Positions 35,544 to 43,352 of a DNA stretch of 64,000 bases are shown piece after piece. The stretch comes from Paraburkholderia largidicola. Lineage in GTDB: Bacteria; Pseudomonadota; Gammaproteobacteria; Burkholderiales; Burkholderiaceae. Within the stretch, counting starts at the first letter, position 1; every line of letters begins with the position of its first letter. The stretch is from the NCBI RefSeq assembly GCF_013426895.1, contig NZ_AP023177.1:434001-498000 (forward strand), in the 5' to 3' direction. The translations under genes were made by a program, and so were the position numbers. Under the pieces are notes generated by a model, which saw nothing but the letters and a program-made list of their open reading frames with translations, did no database searches and was not told the origin of the DNA.

Positions 35544-36724
35544 CGCGCACCGGACAACAGTGTCTCCAGAACCTGCTTGAACGCGAACGCTTCTACGGCG
35601 ATGGCGCGCAGGTAGCGGTCTGTCGTCTCGATGTGCTCGTGCCCCAAGAGCACCTTGACGATCATCAGCGGGTTGATTGCGGCGCCCTCACTGGCCAGCC
35701 GTTGGAGCCGCGCCAACAGTATGCACGCGAAGGTTGCTCGCAACAGGTGCGTGGTCGCCCTAAATCCGCAAACTTGTCCAGTGCGGCTGATGACACGCTG
35801 GTAAGCGTTCTTGCCAACAGGGGAGCCACGTGAGTTGACGAAAAGCGCTAAGGTCTCAGCGGCGCGTCCTCTGCGGCGTGCGCGCAACAACCAGGCTTGT
35901 CGAAGCCCGGACAGGTAGGCTTCCGTCTCATCAAGCAAGCATGCGGGCGCAAGCACATAGCTTGGCTTGCGTCCCTTACGTGTTACTTCGATCCTGTACA
36001 GCGACGCTGACGATGACGAGCAATTCGTGACGTCATGGACGCGTAGGCTTAACAGTTCGCTGATGCGTAGCCCCGTGAAAAGTTGCCAACGCCCCATAAG
36101 GTCGTAAGGTGGCGGCAACCTGGCCAGAAGTTCGACCGCCTGCTCGGACGTAAGCGGCCGCGGCAGGGACTCAAACTGCCGCAGTATGAAAAAGCTGCGC
36201 TCAGGCGCCTGAGCTGAGTAAGTTCTGACTGATCGCGTCGGCCTCGTCAATCTGGAAGTGAGAGGGGCGTCAACCAAAATTGAAGCCTGAAGCCAACTCG
36301 TTCCTACAGCCCATTTATAGAACCGTAGCACACCGCGTACACGATGGTTGATCGTCGAAATGCGATATGGTTTGCCTGTGTGGGTACTCGGCTGCGTCAA
36401 CATGCGGTTGCGATAGGCCACCAAGTCGGCTACGTCAGCGTCGTCCCACGGAATGTTGTTCTGTTCAAGCGTCTCGAACCAGTCGTAGAGTATCTCCGCG
36501 TAGGTTCTGAGTGTATCGGCCGTGTGCGCCTGTCGCACGGAGTGGTCATGAAGGAAGGCAACCGCCGGCTCGATCAACAGTCCCTGCGCCGTGAACAGAA
36601 GTGGAAAACCTTCGGGCCTTGGTTCGCGCAAAGTCATTGTTAGCGCCTGAGTGGCTGCTGGACGCAGACGGTCGATGACTTCAGAGGGCGTTGGCAACGC
36701 CGCCTTACGAATGATTCGGACCAT
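35540..36724 (-). CDS. tyrosine recombinase 1 of the element
   Basis: A 394-residue phage-integrase-type recombinase with core-binding domain (TLRTYAEILYDWFETLEQNN) and complete catalytic set: Arg in LFTGLRISELLSLRVHDV, Lys in VTRKGRKPSY, His-x-x-Arg in TTHLLRATFA, and GHEHIETTDRYLRA with the nucleophilic Tyr. The ATG at 36724 with AGGG upstream starts the conserved part; it overlaps the end of the 36705-37034 gene. Confidence 0.87.
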   Translation of the reverse strand: MVRIIRKAALPTPSEVIDRLRPAATQALTMTLREPRPEGFPLLFTAQGLLIEPAVAFLHDHSVRQAHTADTLRTYAEILYDWFETLEQNNIPWDDADVADLVAYRNRMLTQPSTHTGKPYRISTINHRVRGVLRFYKWAVGTSWLQASILVDAPLTSRLTRPTRSVRTYSAQAPERSFFILRQFESLPRPLTSEQAVELLARLPPPYDLMGRWQLFTGLRISELLSLRVHDVTNCSSSSASLYRIEVTRKGRKPSYVLAPACLLDETEAYLSGLRQAWLLRARRRGRAAETLALFVNSRGSPVGKNAYQRVISRTGQVCGFRATTHLLRATFACILLARLQRLASEGAAINPLMIVKVLLGHEHIETTDRYLRAIAVEAFAFKQVLETLLSGAR

Positions 36725-37034
36725 GTTGGCCCTCATTGGCGGCAAGGTGTGTGACCGCATCGACGAACGATAGGCCCAGCAGATGCATGGCCAGATCGAT
36801 CGATCCGCCTCCACCGATCTGTGCTCGTGTGTCGTACCACTTGCTCCCCGTGATGAGGATCTCGAATTCACCGCGCAATGTCTTTACATGCCAGCGTCGG
36901 CTGTGCTTGTCCTTCAACGGCAGGTACGTGGTGTCGGTCTTGGCGTGCACGGAAAGGAACTCCAACGCAACGCTTAAAGGCATCGCGCGAAGTCGTGTCA
37001 ACGTCGCCGCATCGAATGACCTGCGCACCACCAT
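36705..37034 (-). CDS. small primase-like (CHC2/DUF3991-type) protein of the element
   Basis: A 109-residue product, first gene of the recombinase operon. The pattern AMPLSVALEFLSVHAKTDTT, YLPLKDKHSRRWHVKTLRGE and GGGSIDLAMHLLGLSFVDAV is like the N-terminal zinc-finger domain of plasmid primases (CHC2 fold) but without the zinc-binding cysteines and histidine. It ends 20 bases inside recombinase 1. Such truncated primase-like proteins accompany some recombinase-trio elements; the role is unknown. Confidence 0.55.
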   Translation of the reverse strand: MVVRRSFDAATLTRLRAMPLSVALEFLSVHAKTDTTYLPLKDKHSRRWHVKTLRGEFEILITGSKWYDTRAQIGGGGSIDLAMHLLGLSFVDAVTHLAANEGQHGPNHS

Positions 37035-37158
37035 TGCTAGACTCCCCTTAGGATTGCCGCAGGGAAAGGCGGCAATCCCAAGCTACTCGCCTCTGAAAGA
37101 GGCATGGGCTGCTCGGGCAGTGCTCAGTGTTCAGCAAATCGCCAGATCACGCAATCCT

Positions 37159-37179
37159 GTTGACACGTGCGAATTCAAC
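37159..37179 (-). repeat. element right terminal site (GTTGA-N11-TCAAC)
   Basis: Mirror of 22261-22281: GTTGA and TCAAC separated by 11 bases, four bases from the core repeat CAGTTGT. Confidence 0.65.
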
Positions 37180-37183
37180 CTAA

Positions 37184-37579
37184 CAGTTGTCGCTGCTGCA
37201 CGTTCCCGCAACGGTTGTGCACGGCAACGCGCTGTCGATGGAGGTGTGGGGCACCTGGTACACGCCGGCGCACATTCTTGGCGGCTGGACGTTCAAGCTA
37301 CGGCGCCGACTCGAGGCGGATCTGTTTCGTGAAGCGGTCGCGTTGGAACAGCAGCCTGTCGTTGATGTGGCTGAAACGCCCGATGTCGTGGAGGAAGTCG
37401 CAGTCGCAGCGGAGATCGAAACTGCTGACGTGGAGGTGTTGGAACGCGGAACGTCGCGGACCACGCCAGAACCGTTAGGTCGCGGTGCCTCGCTGGCTGA
37501 GCTTTTCGAGCAGTCGCTCGCAAGCGGTGCACGAGAACGCACCGTGTTCGATACGATCGACCAGCTAACGCTTTTCTAA
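37184..37579 (+). pseudogene. N6-adenine DNA methylase, 3' part
   Basis: This continues the interrupted methylase: after CAGTTG the frame reads LSLLHVPATVVHGNALSMEV and WGTWYTPAHILGGW, the expected sequence after VHMTYVQ in this family, then an acidic Val/Glu-rich linker and a C-terminal ASLAELFEQSLAS. It has no start codon of its own with a ribosome-binding site and is probably silent. The 7-bp repeat CAGTTGT at its first base is shared with 22251-22257. Confidence 0.85.
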
Positions 37580-37620
37580 ACCGGCGCCTTCCCGATAACG
37601 GCAGGCCGCCCTTTGTTGAT

Positions 37621-37674
37621 CCCAACGGGAGCCTGCTCCCGTTGGGGGCAGACTCCCACCTTGGAGAATTTGCC
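37621..37674 (+). promoter_or_regulatory. structured leader (hairpins A and B)
   Basis: Hairpin A is CCCAACGGGAG-CCTG-CTCCCGTTGGG (37621-37646), an 11-bp perfect stem. Hairpin B (37647-37674) pairs GGCA with TGCC and CTCC with the SD GGAG. The ATG is two bases later. Confidence 0.65.
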
Positions 37675-37675
37675 G

Positions 37676-38026
37676 ATGCAACCTCACCCTTCCGAAAGCA
37701 ACACCTGTCTATGCTCGCAGACCGATAACGGCACTCAAGCCAGCGCGCGAGCGGAGCACGAGTTCAAAAACTTCCATCGACTGCTTTGCGAACGTTTCGG
37801 CTATGTCCATGACGACCGGGATTGGAAGCGCGATCAGGCGTCCCTCATTGAATGGATCGCTAATCACGCAACCGGTACAACACCTGTCATCGATGCATTG
37901 GCGTTCGTATTGAATGTGCTGGAAGCGCCGGCCGACCAGCGCGAAGTCTCGGTAGCGATGCCGCTTGCGAAGATGATCGCACGTCTCGTCCTCGAACAGC
38001 GTCAGCGCGATAGCGTCGCACCGTAA
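37676..38026 (+). CDS. hypothetical backbone protein
   Basis: A 116-residue soluble helical protein (EHEFKNFHRLLCERFGYVHD, then ALAFVLNVLEAP). The start at 37676 is set by the SD hairpin just upstream. No family recognised; it is the first gene after the methylase and precedes the PRTRC parB gene. Confidence 0.6.
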   Translation: MQPHPSESNTCLCSQTDNGTQASARAEHEFKNFHRLLCERFGYVHDDRDWKRDQASLIEWIANHATGTTPVIDALAFVLNVLEAPADQREVSVAMPLAKMIARLVLEQRQRDSVAP

Positions 38027-38041
38027 CGCGACCTTTGAACC

Positions 38042-38070
38042 AAGGCCCACCATCGCGGTGGGCCTTTTTT
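38042..38070 (+). terminator. intrinsic terminator
   Basis: Stem AAGGCCCAC...GTGGGCCTT (38042-38066) followed by a run of T residues. Confidence 0.75.
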
Positions 38071-38136
38071 CTTAGCGGCATAGATTTGTGCAGCTTTTCG
38101 GGGGATCGCCTTATCTCGGAGGCGTATCTTTAATGA

Positions 38137-38246
38137 ATCAACCGCGTCTCTGACGCATCGAACCGCCGGCCCGCCCGGCATCCATCTTTGACCCCATCGG
38201 GAACCACTCCCGACAGGGGGCAGGTTCCCTCCTTGGAGAACCTGCA
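38137..38246 (+). promoter_or_regulatory. structured leader of the PRTRC parB gene
   Basis: Hairpin 0 (GCGTC-TCT-GACGC, then ATCGAACC). Hairpin A is CCCC-A-TCGGGA...TCCCGA-CA-GGGG (38192-38219). Hairpin B is CAGGTTC...GAACCTG (38221-38244), holding the SD GGAG. The A loop GGGAACC is exactly complementary to the anti-SD arm GGTTCCC. A -10-like GTATCTTTAAT lies just upstream of hairpin 0. Confidence 0.68.
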
Positions 38247-39929
38247 ATGCAACAACAACTTACTGCTCCCCTCAAGCGCATCAAGCTTGGCCGCAACCCC
38301 CGTACGTACTTCGATCCGAAGGCGATGGCGGAACTGACCGAGTCGATTCGCGCGCACGGCGTCGATACGCCGATCATCGTCCGCCCGGTAACGGAGGACG
38401 ATTTCGACTACGAGGTGATCGCAGGCGGCCGCCGCTATCGCGGTGCCATGGACGCTCACGGTGAAGATTTCCCGATGCCCATCGTTGTAAAGGACGTCGA
38501 CGAAGTCGAAGCGCGCCGTATCGCGCTCACCGAAAACATCCAGCGCGATAACCTGTCCCCCGCCGAAGAAGCTCGCGACGCTGCAGAGCTGCTCGGGTTA
38601 CACGGTGGCGATCGCGATGTGACGGCCAAGATCCTTGGCTGGTCGCGCGCAACGCTGGACAGTCGTCTCGCGCTGCTGAACTGTTCGACGGCGGTGCTCG
38701 ATGCGTTGAGCGAGCGCAAGATCAACATCGCTCACGCCGAACTGCTGGCTGCGCTCTCGAAAGAGAATCAGGACAAGGTGCTGCCCGTGGTCGTTGCGGA
38801 AAAGCGGTCGGCCGCCGACGTGCGCAAGCTGGTGGAATCGGCTTCGTGTGCGCTGGCTTCGGCCATCTTCGACAAGGCGGATTGCGCGGGTTGCCCGCAC
38901 AACTCGTCGACGCAGGCGCAGATGTTTGGCGAAGCGATCGGAACGGGCAACTGTACGAACCGCACCTGCTTCAACGAGAAAACGGAGAAGCAGCTTGAAG
39001 CGACAGCCACAGGCCTGCGCGATGAGTTCCAGACCGTTCGTATCGTACGGGCCGGGGACAACAACACGCGCGTGCAGCTGGCCGTCGACGGGCCGAAGGG
39101 CGTTGGCCTTGAACAGGCGCAAGCCTGTCATGCCTGCACGAACTATGGCGCGGCAGTAAGTGGCCTGCCGGATTCGATCGGCAAGGTCTATCGCGGTCAG
39201 TGCTTCGACACCGTCTGCAACATGAAAAAGGTGGCGGCTCGCATCCAGGCTGACAAGGCTGCTTCGCAGCCACAGAAGACTGATGGTGCAAAGTCCACGC
39301 CAGCGGCGAAGAGCGCGACCGGGGCCGGCAGCAAGGCCGCCAGTGCTCCAGCGTCGACGAATCCCTCGGTCACGGTCGTCGCCGAGTCCGAGCGGGTGAA
39401 GGCGTATCGCGTGAAGCTGTGGCGCAAGGCGCTGCGTGTGGACATCGGCATGAATCACGAACTGGCTCGCCAGTATCTGATTGCAATCGTGCTGAGCGGT
39501 CATGCCCGTCAGATTGATGATGGCGCGTTCCGCAAGTTCTTCGAGCGGATCGCTGAAAGCGAAGCACCGTTGGCCAATCTGCCGAAGGCTGTCGACGCCG
39601 TGCAAGCGACGGACGAAAGCAAACAGGCGGACCTGATGATTGCGATGCTGTTCGCCGCGATCGAAGGTCTGGAGGTGACCAACCTGACCCAGTTGTGCAA
39701 GTCGCACAAGCTGGATCTGAGGAAGCACTGGAAGCTCGACAAGGAGCTTCTGGATCTGATCACGAAGTCCGAAATGATGGTACTCGCCGAGGAGCTTGGC
39801 ATTCGTGCCGCGCTTGGCGACACCTTCAAGAAAGTCTTCGCGAAATCGAAGCCGGAAGTCATTGAGGCGCTGCTCACGGTCGAAGGTTTCGACTACACGG
39901 GCAAGTTGCCGAAGGTGCTGAAGTTCTGA
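38247..39929 (+). CDS. PRTRC system ParB-family protein
   Basis: A 560-residue ParB/Spo0J-type protein that heads the PRTRC (ParB-related, ThiF-related) cassette. The N-terminal nuclease-like/CTPase domain shows GRNPRTYFD, IAGGRRYRGA (about 58-68) and LTENIQRDNLSPAEEARDAA. A helix-turn-helix follows (VTAKILGWSRATLDSRLALL). The middle is unusual: four Cys pairs (CAGC, CTNRTC, CHAC, CFDTVC) probably bind zinc, then an Ala/Lys/Ser linker and a helical C-terminal domain. Known members are larger than partition ParB proteins; whether they segregate DNA is not established. No ParA is nearby. Confidence 0.9.
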   Translation: MQQQLTAPLKRIKLGRNPRTYFDPKAMAELTESIRAHGVDTPIIVRPVTEDDFDYEVIAGGRRYRGAMDAHGEDFPMPIVVKDVDEVEARRIALTENIQRDNLSPAEEARDAAELLGLHGGDRDVTAKILGWSRATLDSRLALLNCSTAVLDALSERKINIAHAELLAALSKENQDKVLPVVVAEKRSAADVRKLVESASCALASAIFDKADCAGCPHNSSTQAQMFGEAIGTGNCTNRTCFNEKTEKQLEATATGLRDEFQTVRIVRAGDNNTRVQLAVDGPKGVGLEQAQACHACTNYGAAVSGLPDSIGKVYRGQCFDTVCNMKKVAARIQADKAASQPQKTDGAKSTPAAKSATGAGSKAASAPASTNPSVTVVAESERVKAYRVKLWRKALRVDIGMNHELARQYLIAIVLSGHARQIDDGAFRKFFERIAESEAPLANLPKAVDAVQATDESKQADLMIAMLFAAIEGLEVTNLTQLCKSHKLDLRKHWKLDKELLDLITKSEMMVLAEELGIRAALGDTFKKVFAKSKPEVIEALLTVEGFDYTGKLPKVLKF

Positions 39930-39934
39930 AATCG

Positions 39935-39955
39935 CGGGGCGCGATCTGCGCCCCG
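39935..39955 (+). terminator. hairpin after parB, without clear U-run
   Basis: CGGGGCGC-GATCT-GCGCCCCG. A strong stem, but followed by GTACCTCTCTT rather than a T-run; it may protect the 3' end or pause polymerase. Confidence 0.45.
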
Positions 39956-39971
39956 TACCTCTCTTATGTAT

Positions 39972-40000
39972 ACGCCGCCACTGCGCGGCGTTTCTCTTTT
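39972..40000 (+). terminator. terminator-like hairpin in the PRTRC E leader
   Basis: ACGCCGC-CACTGC-GCGGCGT followed by TTCTCTTTT. It ends 13 bases before the PRTRC E start, with CTGGAG between. Confidence 0.5.
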
Positions 40001-40013
40001 CTGGAGTAATCCC

Positions 40014-40493
40014 ATGTTTCAGCAACTCGAAGCGCTGGTGCGAACCAGCGGGAAGCTGCAACTCACCCTGAAGATGGACAACGATCGCATGGCGGTCGTG
40101 GTCGTGCCTCAAGGTGACGGTAAAGAAGCCGCATTGCGTCAGCCGCTCGTGCTGACCGCAACGCCGGCGGAACTCGATGAGGGTTTCGTGGCCGCGGTGA
40201 TTTCCTATTCGTCGGCGCACGCTTCCCTGTCCGAACAGGTGGCGGCAACGGCGGCGATCCTGCAGGAAGCGGAAAAGAGCCAGGCGTCGAAGGCACAGAA
40301 GGCTCTCGCGAAAGGCACAAAGACGGCCCCGGCGAAAGCCGGTCAGTCGAACGCCAGCAGCGAAGACGAGGGTGACGACGACAACGACGATGACGGCCAG
40401 TCAGCGTCCACGTCGGCGGCGCCCGCCGCTGCAACGCCTGCGAGTGCCGGGGGTTCCTCCGCCGGTACTGATCTTCTCTCTCTTCTCGGTTGA
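40014..40493 (+). CDS. PRTRC system protein E
   Basis: The 159-residue product begins MFQQLEALVRTSGKLQLTLK and has the PRTRC E pattern (MAVVVVPQGDGKEAALRQPL, VLTATPAELDEGFVAAVISY). It is followed by a Lys/Ala linker, a long acidic stretch (SSEDEGDDDNDDDG) and a C-terminal AGTDLLSLLG. The role is unknown. The acidic tail could mediate protein-protein contact. Gene order parB-E-C-F-B-A-ThiF is the family's usual order. Confidence 0.85.
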   Translation: MFQQLEALVRTSGKLQLTLKMDNDRMAVVVVPQGDGKEAALRQPLVLTATPAELDEGFVAAVISYSSAHASLSEQVAATAAILQEAEKSQASKAQKALAKGTKTAPAKAGQSNASSEDEGDDDNDDDGQSASTSAAPAAATPASAGGSSAGTDLLSLLG

Positions 40494-40501
40494 GGTTCGC
40501 C

Positions 40502-40720
40502 ATGTCCATTTCCATCGCACGTCTGGTTCGCGAGTTCATCTACAACGGCGTGAACTTCGTCGATCCCGGTCCGACCTTTTCTCCCGAAGAGGTGCGAGAT
40601 CTGTACTCCGCCCAGTATCCCGAGCTGACCACGGCCGCAATCGAGGGCCCGGTCTACGAAGGAGAAATCGCTCGCTACACGTTCATGCGTGCGGCGGGTG
40701 CAAAGGGCGGCGATGCGTAA
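40502..40720 (+). CDS. PRTRC system protein C (ubiquitin-like modifier)
   Basis: A 72-residue protein matching the PRTRC C family, classed with prokaryotic ubiquitin-like (beta-grasp) proteins. The sequence runs MSISIARLVREFIYNGVNFV, then FSPEEVRDLYSAQYPELTTA and a final strand EIARYTFMRAAGAKGGDA. The C-terminus ends in Gly-Gly followed by two residues (Asp-Ala), as in ubiquitin-like precursors that need trimming. The cassette also has E2-, E1- and JAMM-like proteins. Conjugation has not been shown for this cassette; that is inference. Confidence 0.83.
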   Translation: MSISIARLVREFIYNGVNFVDPGPTFSPEEVRDLYSAQYPELTTAAIEGPVYEGEIARYTFMRAAGAKGGDA

Positions 40721-40771
40721 GCGCGCGCTCATGAAATGCATCGCCGACGAGGCGATGCAATCCACCACTGA

Positions 40772-40796
40772 ACCGCCCGAAAGGGCGGTTTTTTTT
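40772..40796 (+). terminator. intrinsic terminator between PRTRC C and F
   Basis: ACCGCCC-GAAA-GGGCGGT with eight T residues, 20 bases before the PRTRC F start. Confidence 0.8.
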
Positions 40797-40816
40797 CATG
40801 ACAAGGAAATCGAGCA

Positions 40817-41962
40817 ATGTTCTTCGATCCTCGGCCTGCTGATGCGGACGTCGCTCTCGAGGGCGTCAGCTGGCAACCGGCGCAGCGTGCCGTTGCCCGA
40901 CGTCGACCTGCCAATGATCTTCTGACTCTTCCCGAGCTGTCGCGCGCTGTTGTGGCGCGACCGTCGCTGAAGTGGCCGGCAGATCGCGATGTGACCACCC
41001 TTGTAGGGGAGCACTTTACGTCGGGACCCGTCAGGGCGGCCGACGTGAAGACTTTTGCAAGTGCTGGCGACGCGATGGCACAGGCGCTGTTCGCCTGGAT
41101 CCGTCGCGAATGTGGCGCGATGAAACGTCTGTTGTTTCGACCGTATCTGCTGGACACGAATGCGGTCCAGGAACAGATCATGTATCAGACGGACGCTTCC
41201 GATTTCGAGCCCACCTCTGCGCTGTATCTGGGCATCGAAACCCCGGAGGACCATGTCTATGTGATCGAGGAGCGCGCGGCGCCACTCAGGAAAGCGCACC
41301 CGCGCCTTCTTGCCACGGCGCTGATTCTCATCAACCGGGCATCGTTCCGGACGCTGGTCATGCGCACGCCGGACGATTTTCTGTCCCTGTTCGCACAATG
41401 GAACTGGGACGGTGATCCGTGGTGTGACGATGAAGACGCGATCAAGCTCTTGCAAGATCGCTTTGGCGATGATCCGGACGAGTTTCAGCATTACCTGCCC
41501 TCAGTGGTTCGGGACGACGTCTGCCCGCCCAGCATGGAAATCGGCCGCTGGAACGCCAAACGTCGGTGCTGGCGCAATGATCCCGCGCTTGGTATCGAAG
41601 CGTTACGACGTCTTCAGTGGACGCAGACCGGCTGGGTCCGCATGTTGTGCGCGGAGCTCGAACGTCTGACAGTCCTGCTTACCCGTGCTGGTCCTCGCGC
41701 CCTGTTCGACTGGTCTTTCAGACCGGAAGTGATTTACGGGGCAACCTCGATCGCGGCGTGTGATGACGTCTACACCGGCGACATCCTGGACACACACTAC
41801 GAGTACTTCAACAGCGGCGGTGATGGCTCGTTGTTCCACGGGTTCATCGCTCTCGCTCAATCTCCCAATGACATCCGCAAGCAGTACGCCGACTGGTCGT
41901 TGGGCTTTTCCATTCTTCGACAGGTCGATCGCGTGGCAGCTTTGCTCACGCGTAGTGCCTAA
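40817..41962 (+). CDS. PRTRC system protein F
   Basis: The 381-residue product begins MFFDPRPADADVALEGVSWQ and shows the PRTRC F course (TSALYLGIETPEDHVYVIEE, LLATALILINRASFRTLVMR, FAQWNWDGDPWCDDEDAIKL). It is long and soluble, and the sequence ends with a conserved-looking helical region. No catalytic motif is recognised. It is separated from C by a terminator and reaches protein B after 11 bases. Confidence 0.85.
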   Translation: MFFDPRPADADVALEGVSWQPAQRAVARRRPANDLLTLPELSRAVVARPSLKWPADRDVTTLVGEHFTSGPVRAADVKTFASAGDAMAQALFAWIRRECGAMKRLLFRPYLLDTNAVQEQIMYQTDASDFEPTSALYLGIETPEDHVYVIEERAAPLRKAHPRLLATALILINRASFRTLVMRTPDDFLSLFAQWNWDGDPWCDDEDAIKLLQDRFGDDPDEFQHYLPSVVRDDVCPPSMEIGRWNAKRRCWRNDPALGIEALRRLQWTQTGWVRMLCAELERLTVLLTRAGPRALFDWSFRPEVIYGATSIAACDDVYTGDILDTHYEYFNSGGDGSLFHGFIALAQSPNDIRKQYADWSLGFSILRQVDRVAALLTRSA

Positions 41963-41973
41963 GGAAACAGCAA

Positions 41974-42702
41974 ATGAAAAATCTGCTTCTCTCGACGGGG
42001 CATTCGACCGACCTGGTGATGAGTGGCGCAATCCTGCTCTATTCCCAATCACGTGACTCGCAAAGCCCGATCTACGCTACCGCGCATCCCGTCTCGAATA
42101 CCGGCAAACGGCCGGTGATTGGCGCGGGGCGACCGGTTGACCGTGAGGCGCTGTTCACGGCGCTCGACTCGCTGGCCGAACGCTGTGCGGCCAATGCGGA
42201 GTTCCTGCCTGAGACGGTGCTCGCGATCGACCGGACGGCAGTGACCTGGTGGTGTCGGCCGACAATGCGTCGTGTTTTTTTCGACTGCGCCGAGCTTGGC
42301 ACCGTCACCGCGGTGGTCCCGCATCCGGGACTGATCTTTCAGGCGCGTACCAACGGCTTCTTCGTTTATGCGCTCGACGGCGCTGCCCGGCCGAGACCGG
42401 ACACGCCGTTGTTTGAACCGCCGTACTTCAACACGTGGGACCACGGTTCCATCTGTATCGGTTCCGCGCGCGTACCCGCCCGCATCGACGTTGCGTCGCT
42501 TGATGGGTGGGAGAGCGGCTTTTTCGAATCTGCGTTTACCCATCCCAACGCGGGTGGAAAACGTGTCAATCACCCACGAGGCGAATTTGCGTTCTGGAAG
42601 GAAATGCTGGCCGGTAAGTACGGCGAGCAATTCCCCCTGGAATGTCTCGTGCCCATGAAACGGACCCTCGGCGAACTGATCGCGCGGGGCCCCAAAGGCT
42701 GA
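41974..42702 (+). CDS. PRTRC system protein B (E2-like)
   Basis: A 242-residue protein of the PRTRC B / prokaryotic E2 family D. The E2-like core ends in FNTWDHGSICIGSARVPARI, where Cys161 sits in the context expected for an E2 active-site cysteine, preceded by VVPHPGLIFQARTNGFFVYA. The C-terminal region has NHPRGEFAFWKEMLAGKYGE. E2-like assignment is from family knowledge; thioester formation is not demonstrated. It runs into protein A after two bases. Confidence 0.83.
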   Translation: MKNLLLSTGHSTDLVMSGAILLYSQSRDSQSPIYATAHPVSNTGKRPVIGAGRPVDREALFTALDSLAERCAANAEFLPETVLAIDRTAVTWWCRPTMRRVFFDCAELGTVTAVVPHPGLIFQARTNGFFVYALDGAARPRPDTPLFEPPYFNTWDHGSICIGSARVPARIDVASLDGWESGFFESAFTHPNAGGKRVNHPRGEFAFWKEMLAGKYGEQFPLECLVPMKRTLGELIARGPKG

Positions 42703-42704
42703 AA

Positions 42705-43352
42705 ATGAGCATGAATATTCTTGATATGACACTGCAACGGTCGTTTCCGACCGTCATGGTCCCGCGCAACGAAGCCGTCGCAGAGATGCAGGCGGCGGGC
42801 GAGCGGTTGCTGGTCGCTGAAGACGGCGTTTTCATCGAGATCCGGCGTTCCTGGCTTTCGCTGGTGCGCAAGGTCGCGGAGTTCAGCGTTCGCACGGCCA
42901 TACCGTACGGTCGGGTCACCCCGACAACCCGGCTGCTGTGCGAAACCATCCCCGCAGATCTCGTTGGTGCATTTGCCGAGATGGCCCGCAAGGCGCATCC
43001 AAAGGAAACGGGTGCCTGGATTGTGTGGAGTCCGTCGACGCAGGCCTTCCGGCTAGCGCCAGTGGGCATCGTTACCCATACCGGCGGCTCGTTGAAGTAT
43101 CAGCCGCCGGCGCTGTCGGGTGACGAAGTGCTGGTGGTGGACTGCCATTCGCACGGCAGGCATCCCGCGTACTTTTCGTCGACCGATAACGATGATGATC
43201 GCCATGACGTGAAGATGGCGCTTGTCATCGGCAACTGTGACCGTCCAAACCCGAGTATTGCCCTGCGTCTTTGTGCAAAGGGCATTTTCGAGGAGACGGA
43301 GCACGCCCCCCTGACGTGGTATCAGGCCATACGCGAACCGGAGGCAGTATGA
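42705..43352 (+). CDS. PRTRC system protein A (JAMM-domain protease)
   Basis: A 215-residue protein with a complete JAMM/MPN+ metal site: VVDCHSHGRHPAYFSSTDND contains H148, H150, S158 and D161 (His-Ser-His, seven residues, Ser-x-x-Asp). An upstream Glu in KETGAWIVWS is the likely catalytic acid. JAMM proteins are zinc isopeptidases that trim or remove ubiquitin-like modifiers, which fits the Gly-Gly-Asp-Ala tail of protein C. The start at 42705 is the first of two nearby ATGs. The stop overlaps the ThiF start by 4 bases. Confidence 0.86.
   Translation: MSMNILDMTLQRSFPTVMVPRNEAVAEMQAAGERLLVAEDGVFIEIRRSWLSLVRKVAEFSVRTAIPYGRVTPTTRLLCETIPADLVGAFAEMARKAHPKETGAWIVWSPSTQAFRLAPVGIVTHTGGSLKYQPPALSGDEVLVVDCHSHGRHPAYFSSTDNDDDRHDVKMALVIGNCDRPNPSIALRLCAKGIFEETEHAPLTWYQAIREPEAV

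Larger units (their letters stand above)
22258..37183. mobile_element. 14.9-kb transposon with three tyrosine recombinases, in the methylase gene
   Basis: Deleting this stretch fuses the two methylase halves in frame (codons CAG TTG TCG CTG CTG), giving a protein of about 340 residues; this fixes both ends. The ends carry inverted copies of GTTGA-N11-TCAAC (22261-22281 and 37159-37179) next to the direct repeat CAGTTGT. The right third has a minus-strand operon of a primase-like small protein, three tyrosine recombinases and a DUF6262 protein. That operon resembles Tn554-type elements, in which TnpA and TnpB are tyrosine recombinases and TnpC is small. The left two-thirds is cargo, much of it decayed. 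Confidence 0.85.

Noticed and set aside
31869..36724. Recombinase-in-trio (RIT) element as the name for the three-recombinase operon
   Set aside because: Some features agree, but the DUF6262 partner, the large second and third proteins and a single target core fit Tn554-like elements better; I leave the exact name open.
38247..39929. Ordinary plasmid partition ParB with a nearby parS
   Set aside because: The protein is much larger with Cys pairs, there is no ParA, and the 18-bp palindromes are not the GTT..AAC-type parS.
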